This document shows, one piece after another, positions 27,301-40,786 of a DNA stretch of 64,000 nucleotides. This DNA comes from Cranoglanis bouderius. Lineage: Eukaryota; Chordata; Actinopteri; Siluriformes; Cranoglanididae. Each line of letters opens with the position of its first letter. The first letter of the stretch is position 1. Location: the NCBI GenBank assembly GCA_023630585.1, contig CM042535.1:34444399-34508398 (forward strand), in the 5' to 3' direction. The notes under the pieces were generated by a model that searched no databases, was not told where the DNA came from, and saw only the letters and a list, made by a program, of their open reading frames with translations. Position numbers and translations under genes: made by a program.

Positions 27301-30300
27301 TCTATTTCCCAGAATATAAACAAACTAGTAGCCTAATTTAAACCCTGACCAGGCAGTTACTAAGGATGCCATAAATGCATGGCACATCAGTGCATGTTCA
27401 TGTTAATAATCTTGTCTTTCTTGGATGGGTGAGTTTGCGTGAGACTGCTCGATATCATGCAAGAAAGTAAAAAACGTCCAGCTCTGACGCCTTTTTTAAA
27501 AAAAAAATTGTGACCCGAGGGATCCCAGTCCTGATGCAAACCTATATGGAACACACTAATTGAGACAATAACTGGCGTTACTCATTATATCATGGTGTTG
27601 TTAAATGCTCAATTCTGATTTAAGCTGTTGGTATTTTGTTGGTATTTATTCTGTTGGTAAGCTTTCGGACCTTATTGTAAATTCATTTATAGGTTATCCC
27701 TTCACTTATCGTATTTTATGTTGGCTTTGTTTGTTTTGCTCAGAATGATGGGTTGGTGCGTGTGAATGGTGACTCCACTGTAGAGGACACAAGAGAGAGT
27801 CCAGTGAGACCTGTTTCCTTCACCCCGACACCACCGAAACCAAGTCAGTGTCCTCAGCGTGTGTCAGAAATCTCAGCAGGAAGTGAAACCATATCTCAGG
27901 AGTGCACTCAGAACTTACCCGTTCAAAAAAGTGAATATGTTAAAGAAGAGAATGACAGTCACAGCAGTCCTGTTAAAAAGAGTACAGAGGACGAGACCAA
28001 AACTCTCACAGATTCAGAACTAACAGGTTGGAGACTTTTCCGCTCTTTGGCTAAGTTTGTGTGCTTGTTAGGGAAAAAAAAGCCTCAGTTTGTGTTGTTT
28101 CGTTTCATCTGTGTATGCCCTAATTGTCTTCATGTTGGAAATTTAGCCTGAAACAGGAAGTCATGGATGACTGCATAAGAGTTTGTAAACACTCAAGTGA
28201 ACGTAAGGTAAAATATAAGTGGGAATGTGCTTTAGTTACATTTTGTTCATTAGAATTTCTAAGTACCAATAATTGTAACCCATGAGTTTTTTTGAACAAT
28301 ATATACTTTTTGATGAAAGATTTTTATTAGGGGGCCAAGCACCAAAGATGTGTAGACACCCGATTGTTGTCCTATGTGTTCTTATTCTCCTTCTTCTTCA
28401 TCTTCTTCTTCTTCTGGCTAGTGTGTCTATGGCAGCCATTAGAACCGTCTGGTAAAAAGTTGTGAAATTTGGCACACTGATTGGGGAATGTCTAAGGAAC
28501 ACGCTGACCAGATTTGGGCCAAGTGCTGCCAAAGCTCTAGCGCCAATATCGGGTCAAATTTGGGCCTAATTTGAAAGTATGTTTATGGTCATAACTTTTG
28601 AAGTGTGTGTCCAAAATTTATAATCCCTGGGTTGAGACGAGTTCAACGCAACCAATGAAGTAAATTTCAGCCTAATTAGATTTTCCGCAACTTTTTTTTT
28701 TTTTTTGCTACTCCTCCTACAAATTTGTAAATGTAAATTTTATCCAATCGTCGCCAAATTTGGCATACATCATCTTCAGAGTAAGCCTCACAAAAGTTAT
28801 CAAAGGAATTTTGATATTCAAAACCGTTCACTGGTCAAAGTAGCAACAGACAACACCAGGAGCAATGCCACTCTGCTGCCCATTTGTTCATGTAGACCTT
28901 TCCTCCAACAGTCACAGAATTCCACCACTGTCCATGGTCAAAACATACACATCATGAGTGAAACTACAAATCACTCTGGAGTCCCTTTGCTTAAAGTTAT
29001 GGCTCTGCTTTCCTGTGATTGCTTAAGTGACAATTGTAGCGCATCAGTGAATGTGCAGCTCACTGAATCTGGGTGCTTGGCCCCCAAAAATGGTGCTTGC
29101 AGCTTTAATTTTAGGTTAGATTTAGTACAATATTAGATATTTATTTTATTGTGAGATTAAGCTAATTAACCACAAAGACATGTTTCCGTTATCGATCTCG
29201 ACTAAGGGTGCCAATAATTTTGGAGCTGACTGTAATATACACACACAGAGTGTAATGACTGTTAAATAGGTCTCTATGAAACAGTGTTATAAACTGACAT
29301 AATAGAATTGTATATCAGCATCAATCTTTCAACTTGACATGAGAGTCAACAATAGCAGTTATTATAGTAGCATTTGTAATAAGCCTTTGTCAGTGATTAT
29401 GTAGATGTATGAATGTAGCCAGTAAGCAAATATATAGGTGTTACATAGAACTGTGAGTACTGAGTGACCTTAGGTGACGTGTTTTAGGTGACAGAATTGT
29501 CTCTAGACCTACTGTATATTGTCTCTGATATATTAAGAGACTTTGATCTCTCAAGAAAATGCTTATATAATTTAAGCCTGAGTTGTCAGGCAGAGATGTC
29601 TCGGCGTGTCTTGAGACGTTGCCAATGGCTCAGTGTGTTTTTCATAGGAAAGCAGACCATCCCTGATACAGCAGTGAAGCTCAACTGTGTGGTGAAGACG
29701 ACCATCGTGACGGAGCTTAGAGAAACACACTCACTCCCCACAACAGACGCTCCTATTGCTGACCAGGTATAGCTAATACCTTTTATTTGGACTAATACAA
29801 AAAATCTTCTTTAGCAGGAGGTGTGTCTAAGTTAGCTTCCTAATTTTGGTGGCCATTAAACTGTTTCTTCATATTGTTAAATGTGCATGTATTGGAAAGA
29901 CACTAGAATAAACAGGCTCTTAAAGCAGAATGTAGGAGATTTAAGGAGATGGATTACAAAATGAAGTGGTAAGAAAAGGTATGAGCAATAACATCTACCA
30001 CAAACTTAACCTTTACCTTTTTAACATTTCATATGAATAGAGTTGTGCAAATTATATACAGTCCCCTCCGAAACTATTGGTACTGCAAGGCCAGTTCGTT
30101 TGTTTGTTTTTTTGCTGTAGACTGAAGACATTTGGGTTTGAGATCAAAAGATGAATATGAGAAGAGAGTACAGAATTTCAGCTTTTATCGCCTGGTATTT
30201 ATATGTAGATGTGTTAAATGACATAGAACATAGCACATTTTGTATCAGACCACCCAATTTGTGGGTGAGCAAAAATATTGGAACACGTGACTGACAGGTG

Positions 30301-31497
30301 TTCCTTGTTACCCAGGTGTGTCCTGTTAGATTGACTGTTTAAAACAATAAATAGCTCTGAACATCTACTCTTGGTTTTAGCCTTCAGTTTCGCCTGTGAA
30401 GACTGCATTTGTTGTTAAAAAGGATAAGCCGACATGAAGATCAGAGAGCTGCCTATGGGAGAACAGCAGGCCATTTTGAATTGGGCATAGCCAACACAAC
30501 AATTTGGAATGTCCTGAAAAAGAAAGAAACCACTGGTGTACTGAGCAACAGACACCGAATGGGTCGGCCAAGGAAAACAACAACAGCTGATGACAGAAAC
30601 ATTGTGAGAGCTGGGGTACAAGAGGAATAAAACACTGCAGGATATGTGTTATAGGAAAATATGTGTTATGGGGGGGTGGGGCGTGTTATGACTGGTAGGA
30701 GGATTTCCATCAAGTTTGGGTTTATGGGTAAGACTAAAAATGATTATCAGATGTTCTGGGTATTTTTAAATACATTTTACAATTTTATTGTTATAAAAGA
30801 AATAAATATGGTACATAACATTAGGATTAATAAGCTGAGATTAGATATTATTCTGAATGTGTATTAATGTGAATTCTGATGCTTTTGAATCATGAAATGT
30901 TTCCGCAATGTTTAGATGAGCTGTTCAGATGGATTAAGCCAGAAATCTGATGATATTTCCTTCACTGAGTCCAGAAAGGCTGACGTTACCTCCTACTCAC
31001 TTACTCTGTCAGGTAACAGAACTACATTACCCACAGTTCCTTGCATTGCTAATCATTTAAACTCTACTCTCATTGAACTCGCTTATAAAATTTGAATTTA
31101 CTTTGGATTTCCCTTCGAATTTTGAATTGCATTCCTCACTCTGTATGCTTTATCCCTGTTTCTGGCTTTCTCTCTGTTCATTTTCTGCCTCTGTATTTAT
31201 TTTTAAAACCTGCATTTATTTTTCTCTCTCTGGCTGTTTTTTTTCTCCTTATATATGTATATATGTGTGTGCGTCAGATTCCACACACACCTCCAGTAGC
31301 TCTAGGTTACGCTGGGAATTCTTCGCGCCTGCAGGTAAAACTGACTCTAACAAGGGGGTTTCCTACCCCAGCTGTGCTTATAGGTCAGAGTGGAGAAAGA
31401 GGGCGCATTCATCCACCTACTTTTCTGTCGCATCTTGTCCTTCGTCAGGGTCCGGTCCTTGTTGATCCGTCCATTCTGAAATGTTTTACAATTGACA

Positions 31498-31569
<72 letters not shown>

Positions 31570-34500
31570 TGCTGTGAAAATGTAATCAGTATCATGATTT
31601 CTTCTGTTTTGTGTATATCTCATACTAAAGAGTTTTAGAACTTCACACAAAATACAACATAAAACAAAGTCAACCTGAGTAAACACACTACATTTTTTAT
31701 TTATTATTTTTTTATTGAAGCAAAAAAAAAATTATCCAACACCTATCACCAGTGTGAAAAATTAATTGCCCCCTTAAACTTTACACACCTTTAGCAGCAA
31801 TAACTGCAACCAAACCCTTCCAATAACTGGAGATCAGTCTTTCACAGCTCTGTGGTGGATTCTTCTTTGTTCTTAGTTCAGCCACAGTGGAGGGTTTTCG
31901 AGCATGAACTGCCTGTTTAAGGTCCTGCCACAGCATCTCAATTGGTTCAAGTCAGGACTTTGACTAGGCCACTCAAGAACTTTAATTTTGCCTTTTTGAG
32001 TCATTCAGAGGTGGATTTACTCCTTTGCTTTGGATCATTGTCTTTCTGCATAATCCAGCTGCGCTTGAGTTTCAACTTACGGACTGATGACCGGACATTC
32101 TCCTTTAGGATTGTCTAGTAGAGAGCAGAATTCATGTTTTCCTCAATTACTGCAAGTTGCCCAGGCCCTGAAGCAGCAAAGTATCCCCACACCATCACAC
32201 TTCCACCACCATGCTTGACTTACCTTGTAGGTATGATGTTCTTTTTGTGGAATTCTGTGTTTGGATTACGCCATATATAACCGACTCCTGACTTCCATAC
32301 AGTTCCACTTTCGACTCATCAATCCACAGATCATTCTCCCAAAAGGTTTGAGGATCATCAAGGTGTGTTTTCACAAAATTCAGACGAGCCTTAATGTTCT
32401 TCTGGGTTAGGAGTGGTTTTCGCCTCACCACTCTTCCATGGATGCCATTTTTGCCCAGTGTCTTTCTGATAGTGGAGTCATGAACAGTGACCTTTATTGA
32501 TGCAAGAGAGCACTGTAGGTCCTTTGATGTTGTCCTTTGTTCTTTTGTGACTTGCTGGATGAGCTGTTGCTGTGCTCTTGGAGGAATTTTGGAAGGTCGG
32601 CCACTTCCGGGAAGGTTCACTACTGTGCCGTGTTTTTCCTTTTGGAGATAATGGCTCTCACTGTGGTTCTTTGGAGTCCCAGAGCATTTGAAATAGCTTT
32701 GTAACCCTTCCCAGACTGATGTCTTTCTCTCACCTTCTTCCTCATCATTTCAGGAACTTCTTTCAACTTTGGCATAGTGTGTTAATGGGTAAGACCTTTT
32801 AACCAACTTCATGCTGTTGAAAAAATGTTATTACAATGTTGATTTGATTGAACAGGGTTTGAGTACTCAGGCCTAGTTGCATCTAGTCCAGCTGAAGCCC
32901 ATTATGAATGCAGTTTCATAGATTTGGGGAATTAGTAACTATGGGGGCAAATACATTTTCACACAGGCCCAGTTGGTATTGGATAACTTTTTTGCTTCAA
33001 TAAATAGCATCATTATTTAAAAACTGTATTTTGTGTTTACTCAGGTTGCCTTTGTTTTATCTTAGAATTTGTTTTAATTTCTGAAACAATTTAGTACGAG
33101 ATGTACACAAAAACAGAAGAAGTCAGGATGGGGCAAATACTTTTTCACAGCACTTTATATATACACACAGTACTGTGCAGAAATCTTAGGCACTCCATTT
33201 TTTTGTACAAACTTTGTTATAGATTTTCTCTTTTATGATTTCCACATTATCGAGTCAAAAACATTTTAGATTTCCAAACATTAGTTTTCCAGCACAAAAT
33301 TAAATGTTATAGAAAAACGTTTGTATGTCAGTAAAGAAAGCAGCATATCATGTAAGAGACCACTTTTCAGACAAAACAAAAAACACAATGCTTGGTTTTG
33401 CTGCAAAAATAAGAAGCAAGTGTGATAGTCAAAATTCAATTCAATTTCAATTCAATTTTATTTGTATAGCGCTTTTAACAATGGACATTGTCCCAAAGCA
33501 GCATCCAAACATCCCAGTTCACCACAACACTCTATGCCTGTAAGACCTCTAGATCTGCTCCTTTACCTAAGAAAAAATTATTCGCAAAAGGCTTGACTAA
33601 ACAAATATGTTTTCAACCTAGACTTGAACACTGAGATTGTAGAGTCCTGAACACTAATTGGAAGGCTGTTTCATAACTGTGGGGCTTTGTAAGAGAAAGC
33701 TCTTCCCCCTCCTGTAGCCTTCACTATTCTGTGTACCAACAAAGAGCCTGCACCTTTTGATCGAAGTAGGTGTGGCGGATCATAAAAGACCAAACGTTTG
33801 CTCAGGTACCGCAAGACCATTTAGTGCTTTATAATCGATGCAAAATTTGATTGGGTGCCAATGCAGTGTGGATAAGATAGGGGTGATGTGGTCATATCTT
33901 CTGGTTCTAGTAAGGACTCTTGTTTATACACCTACTGGAACGTCCAGACAGCAAGGCATTACAATAATCCAACCTAGAGGTGACAAAAGCATGAACTAGT
34001 TTTTCTGTTTCATGTAGTGACATTATATTTCTTATCTTAGCAATATTTCTGAGATGAAAGAAGACTATCCTAGTAATATTATTTACATGGGCATCAAATG
34101 AAAGATGCACACCCAGGTATTTTACTGCTGCACGTGATGCAACTGAATGGCCACCCAGAGTTACTATGTAATCAGAAAACTTACTTCTAGGTACGTGTGG
34201 TCCTAGTATAAGTCAGAATTAAGTAAAAAGAAGTTAATAAGCATCCAGTGTCTAAGTCCTTTACACATTCCTCAACTTTATTAAGCTGGTGTCTGTTATC
34301 TGGCTTTGTTGTAACATATAGCTATGTGTCATCAGCATAACAGTGGAAACTAATACCATGTTTACGAATAATTTGACCCAGAGGTAGCATATATAAAGAA
34401 AAAAGCAATGGGCCTAAAACAGAACCTTGCGGAACACCAAACTTTACCTCAGTATGCATAGAGAACTTACCATTTACATCTACGAACTGATAATGATCAG

Positions 34501-37500
34501 TCAAATAAGCCAGGAGAGGGCCGTTCCTTTAATTCCGACATTTTCTATCAGTAAAACCTACAAGCTAATTTCCTTATAAAATTGCACAAATTGTACCCGA
34601 GACCACTAATATATTTTTTTTAAAGCAAAGGGTCGTTACGCCAAATGTTGACTTTGTTTCATTTATTACTGTTTACTGCTCTTTATAGTACTTTTTTAAT
34701 ATAGAAAGATTAATTTCATTATTTGTAAAGGCATTTTTCCTGTACAGCATTTCTTTGCATGTGCCCAAGACTTTTGCACAGTACTGTAAATAACCTGCTC
34801 CATTTTGTCCTCACTAGGCTTCCATAGCAAGAATCAGGAGGAAACCATTTTTAACACACTCTTACAATCTTCCTATGCTATTTTCCACATTCCCATAAAT
34901 ACTCATCACTGTTTTCAAATGAGTGACACAATTCAGTTCAATTGGAAACATAACGTGAAGATGGTTGATGGTATTAAAATTAACTTTAATGTGTTGGTGT
35001 CACTGAATTTCACTGAGTTCCACAAAATAATTAACTGGAGGTCATGTAATATGTATGATGTGCCCACAAAATATTAAATCATGGGCTCAAATTACACAAT
35101 TTATTGTGACAACATACTAGAAATTTTAACTAATATTAACCAAAAAAAAAAGAACCACCTCTCCAAGGTGTTTTGTGCATATGTACTTCCTAAAAGTGAG
35201 AAGACGTTGACAAGGGTGTGTTAAAAAATTATAGGGGAACTACAGTATTGGAACCTACACAATGGGTTCCTGATGATTGTGTTCCTTATAAACTGTACTC
35301 TTTTGCAGCATCCTTCATGGCGCATAGTTCGGACAAGTTTTGATGATGCTCTTTCCATGTTCTTTCATTATTGTCATGTTCTACACTGTTTTTATGTCTT
35401 CATTAGCTTGTCATAGAGCAACAAGCAACCATGTGTTTGGAAGGAGCATACTCTCTATATATATATATTTCAGCGTGTAAACTATCTCCTCTATCTTTTC
35501 CTCTTTCGTTTTCCACAGATGGGTTTGACTTCACCAGCGAATGTGTGAGTACCTCCAAACGCACTCTCTCACCGTCTTCCTTTCATTTGCTGTCTGTTTT
35601 CGTTTCCTTTACACCAAGTAGAAGCTGTCCTGTCATTTCCCTTTTCCTCCTCTTTCCTTTTTTTTGTTCGCTGTGTTTAATTGTGTGCGTCAGATCGAAA
35701 CCCCAATCTTGAACCTTGCAAAGAGGGTCAATCACTGGACGTGGGACCCTAACGAAGAGCGTAAACGGCAGGAGAGGTGGCAGCAGGAGCAGGAGCGCCT
35801 GCTACAGGTACATTGAAAGGTCACAGGTGTGTCGCATGACCTGTGACCTTCCACAGCTAAAAGATGGATGCTCAGCTCTAACTGTACTGGACATCCATAA
35901 GATGTAAGAAGAGGCTTGTAATGGTTGTGCAGATAGATTGCAATAGAAATTTTGGATTTGGGATGAAGTACTGACTCACTGTCCTTGTGGCCTGTTTTGT
36001 TTTGTTTTGATTTTCCCACTAAGACCTGGTGGTCTTCTGTTCTCATCTCATTTCACCTTTTCTATTCTATCTCTTTTTACTGTCCCATAAAGAGTCTCTT
36101 AAACTCTCAGATGCAATTTATCCATTATACAACGTACAATTGCACTGCATACGGCTGTAGACCTACACGAAGAGGGGACTCGAAGCGAGATCACATAATT
36201 ATTGTTATTATGCAACACAAGATTGCGTAAGTCTCTGCTGAAGATTCAGTTCCAGGCCTATTTGTGTTTCTAAAACCTGGTAGAAGAGGTTTATAGAATA
36301 GCAGAATTCTCCTAGACATAATGAAAATGTACAAAAAAAGAAGTACAAGTAAAGAATAAAAACGTGCTGGGGCGTGTCATTATAGGAAAATAATCAACAA
36401 CAGGATAGTGTGATGCGACCTGACACAAAGTGAACTTGATTATTATATAGCAGCCTGTTGTGTCATGTATTGGAACGAGTGCATTAATATAAACCTGTGA
36501 TTTGCCTTTCAGAAATACTGACAGTAGTTCTGGCTGTAACATAAATGATATGTATATTAGATATATTAATGCGCTTGTTCTCATACATTTCCGTTGCTAT
36601 AGTAACAGCTAAGGCTAATAAGAAACAGATTTAGAAAAGTTGTTATTTAACAATGAAAACATACAATCATTGATGTGATGAAGCTTTCTGTCAGGAGCCA
36701 TCGATTTGCCATTGATTACAATTTTTATTTATTAAAGAACGACACACTTTTTTTCTATTCATAGTTATGTTTAATGTTGTAGAACATCCACAAAACAAGC
36801 TTTCTCTTTTTTTTTTTTTTTGTCTCTCGAAGCTAAATAAGACAAAATATGCAACCTGTTGTGTTCCCAAGAAACCGAAAACCCCAAAATTAAGAATTCA
36901 ACAGCGCTGTGATATAAAATGTGTTATATTTAAACAGCAAATTAATTAGGGATTTACGTTTTGGCCCATATCCTTAGAACTGTGAGCAAAATAAATGGCG
37001 TCTGGAGCTCTAGGTATTAAGTCTAATATAATTTTAGGGTAAAATATCACTCAATTCCAATGGAAGTCAATGAGGCCATTTAAAACATTACTGGAACACC
37101 AGTTGATTTTGATCTGTCTGTCCGTGTAGGAGAAGTATCAGCAGGAACAGGAGAGACTGAAGCAGGAGTGGGAGAAAGCTCAGAGGGAGGTAGAAGAAGA
37201 GGAAAGGAAACACCATGAAGAGGTACATCTCGTCATCGCTCCATTTCTCAGACACCCCGCTGCGATAACGATGTACCGGTGCTGACTTTTTTTTCCACGT
37301 TATCATACATAACTGATGAGTGATGGATTCTGAATAGGAGCGACGGATCTTGGAGGAAACGGTGACCCCGCTGACCCCACAATCTTCCTCTGGTGTGACG
37401 GAAGCTCCGCCAACTTCCACAACCCCTCACGACACCATTGTGCTGTCACTGGCTGACTGGGAGAGGAAACAGGAAATGCTGCAGAAAGAGGCAAAGATGA

Positions 37501-40340
37501 ACCAGAGAAATGGTTTAGAGCACAGGTGAGAGAGTGAATATCGACAGCACAGTCATTTTAGAGCGGGAATGTCAAACTCGTTATACTTAGTCCAGTGTCA
37601 AGTGGGCTGGACCACAAAAAAAAAAACGTTTATTAGCCCAATAACACGTCAACATCCACTCTTAAATGGGTTTGTTTATCTAGAATGCTATCTAAACGGT
37701 ACATTCTGAATACCCAATGGATTGAACATATAAAAGGTACAAAACAGATGAACAGACTGCAATTAATTACCAAGAAAAACAAATTTTCCAAATGATGGTT
37801 TTTACCACACAGAGCCATGCATAAGTATTCACCCCCCCCCCCCCTTTTCTTGAACTGTTCCCCATTTTGTCGTGTTACACCCTGGAAGTGAAATGGATCT
37901 AATTGGGATTAAATGTAAACTTTTTAGCCTTCTGATATAGAATTATATTCCATTAGCACATTTTGATGGTAGATGTGTTCATGGCCCTGAGGTTTTATTT
38001 GTTTTGTCTTGCTCTATTTTGCCCCCTAGTGGAATAACAGAGTCAAAAATCTCAATTACACGCCACAAAATGGGTTTAATGTAGACCACGGATTGTAAAT
38101 TCATATTTTGGGTTGGATTAGAACCTTTATCGCGCTGGACCTTTCCTGCTGGCTGTATGATTGACATCCCTGTTTTATAGTGTAGAACAATATAAAGAGG
38201 AAAACAATCACAGGTCTCAAATATATCATTTGGTAACACTTTATTCATTTGGATGGTTGAATGTAGACGCTCCAGGAAACCTTTTACCACCCCGAAGTTG
38301 ATTATAGATTATAATTTTTTATAAACTAAACAACATCATACCTTGTATCCATTTATAGTTACGTTTAATTTTACGGAATGACCACAATACACAAGTTAGT
38401 TCCTGTTATCAGTTGCGTTCCTGTTATTCCTCCCCAGCCTTCTTTTTCTCTCCTTCTTGTCTCTCTTAAGACAAAAAATGCAGCTTGTCATGTTGCCACG
38501 AAATCACAAAGCTCTCCATCCGGAAGACTTACCTGTGTTGGAAAACATCTCGCATCACCTCTGATTGTTACAACGCACTGACACTGGAGACTCCTTCCAG
38601 ATATTGTCTCCAAAATGTCACCATATAACTGATTACACACATTTTCTTTTTCTTTTTTTTTATCTGTTAGTGTGGAGTCCCTGTGCAAATTGTTACTATA
38701 GAAATGAAAACACATTAAAATGAGCACATTAATATAAACCTCGCAGCTGGAACTGCTATCAGAGCTGCTGTTCTAGAAAATTAATCAAAACTTTCTGACC
38801 GATGAAAATCGAGCATTCAGCAGCACTGTGGTATAAAATGCATTAATAGAGTCCACATGAACTGAAATTGTGTTAGGACTGGGAATGATTTGATAGTCAA
38901 TGATCTGCTAAACATCAAGAGCCATAAACTGGACCGTCCAAATAAAATAAAAAGCAGTTGAGTTGACAGTCTATAGAATGTATATAGAGTACTGATTAAC
39001 TCTTTTTACCAGAGGCCAAAAAATTGAATGTCTGCCTGTTTTGGGGGTGCCTGTGTTCAGCATTGAATTTATTTGTGATGTCACACTCCATTTCTTTTTT
39101 TTTTTTACCTTGCTTACTAGGTTTAAATATTATCATTTTATTGTGGCAGTTGTATCCAGTGTTTTACTATCAAAAAAGCTTGAGTTGTGCTATCGTTTTA
39201 TCTCTGTACCGATGTTATTGTGGAGAGGTGTGAATTGTTTGCCCAGTGGGGCTTACACCCCCCCCCTTTCCCATCGCCCTGCTCACCAGTGCTAAACACA
39301 GTGTCACGATACTCTTCACACAGAAACCCAACAGTGTCCTGACTAACTAACGGACCGATTGAAAAAATGTCCGACAGGTCTATTTCTATTCTGCCGGCAG
39401 AACGGAACACCAGTGTACTGCTAGAAAGGGCTAAAACATCAACCAGTGTCTACTTTCTAAATAAAGTATTATCTATGATTTTTGTCCACACACAGATCTG
39501 ACCAGGCAGAAGCGGTGTCACCTCCACAACAGAATGACCAGGGAGCAGAACAGCAAGAAAGTCAGTCAGCTACACCACAGCTGCAGTTCACACAGGGTGG
39601 GGCTGTCCGAATGAAACTCTGACATACAGTATAACTAACACAAAAAACAAATAGACATTTGAATGTTTAAGATGTTCTGTGGTTACTTGATTAAAAGCTA
39701 TTTTTATTGACATAGAAACAGGGCTCTGAATATACTGTATGTACTTTATTATATTAATTATGTTGACATTTTCTAATTAAATGTATAAATAAACAAAGAA
39801 TGCATACTAAAAGTGATATTACAGGTTAACCCGTTCGAACACACAATCATTGGAGTCAAGCTTTGTCTGTGGATAAATCTCAAAAAGCCTTGTATTAGTT
39901 ATAATATTAATATTTAATACCCTCTGTAGTGAGCATATTTAATGAATAGGAAGATTTGGCCCAACAGGTGGGTTTTTAATGAAGAAAAAAATGTAAAGAA
40001 AATAGAGCTAAATATCAATGACAAACAATTACTCTGTCCATAAATTAAAAAAAAACAAACAAACAAAAAAAAAACAACAACAAAAAAAACACTAAAATGG
40101 TATAATAAGAATTATAATAAGAAAAAATAGTAGTGCACCGAAATTCAGGGTGTGCCGTACACAAAACTGAAATCCAAGTGCTTGATTGTTTTACTTTTAT
40201 TAATTAGCTTTTGTAATGTTGCATAAATTGTATCAATTGATTTTACTTTACTCATTTATTTTTCTTCATTGGGCATTACAAAATTCATTATTTATATTTA
40301 AATTAATGCTTAATTAATTATTGCTTAATTAAAAAAAAGA

Positions 40341-40371
<31 letters not shown>

Positions 40372-40750
40372 ACATACATACAGTATTTTTTTTAATGCAC
40401 ATTATCATCAAGTCAGTTATTAATTGGATATTATTCCACAAAGCCAACAAATAAAAGAATATATTAGATAAAATACAGAATTATTGTACGTGAGATGAAT
40501 ACGAGAATGCCGTGCTTTAAGGTTGTCTTTGAAACTTGTAAAGGAAAAGTCCTGAGGTGAACCAGGGTAACGTTTCTGGGGCAAGATTTTTACTATTTTG
40601 CCCAAAAACATAAAGTGTCATAAATATAAAATGTTCATTTGCTTTACACAATAAAAACACACAGTGTAGTACTGCTGCTGCTGATTCATTTAGTTTGTGG
40701 CCCCGAAAGGAAAGAATTTATTTATTTTTTATAACTTTTGCACAGAAATA

Positions 40751-40786
<36 letters not shown>

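Noticed and set aside
28705..29136. 143-aa frame in a limch1 intron
   Set aside because: Lies inside a TIR element and shows no protein similarity I recognise.
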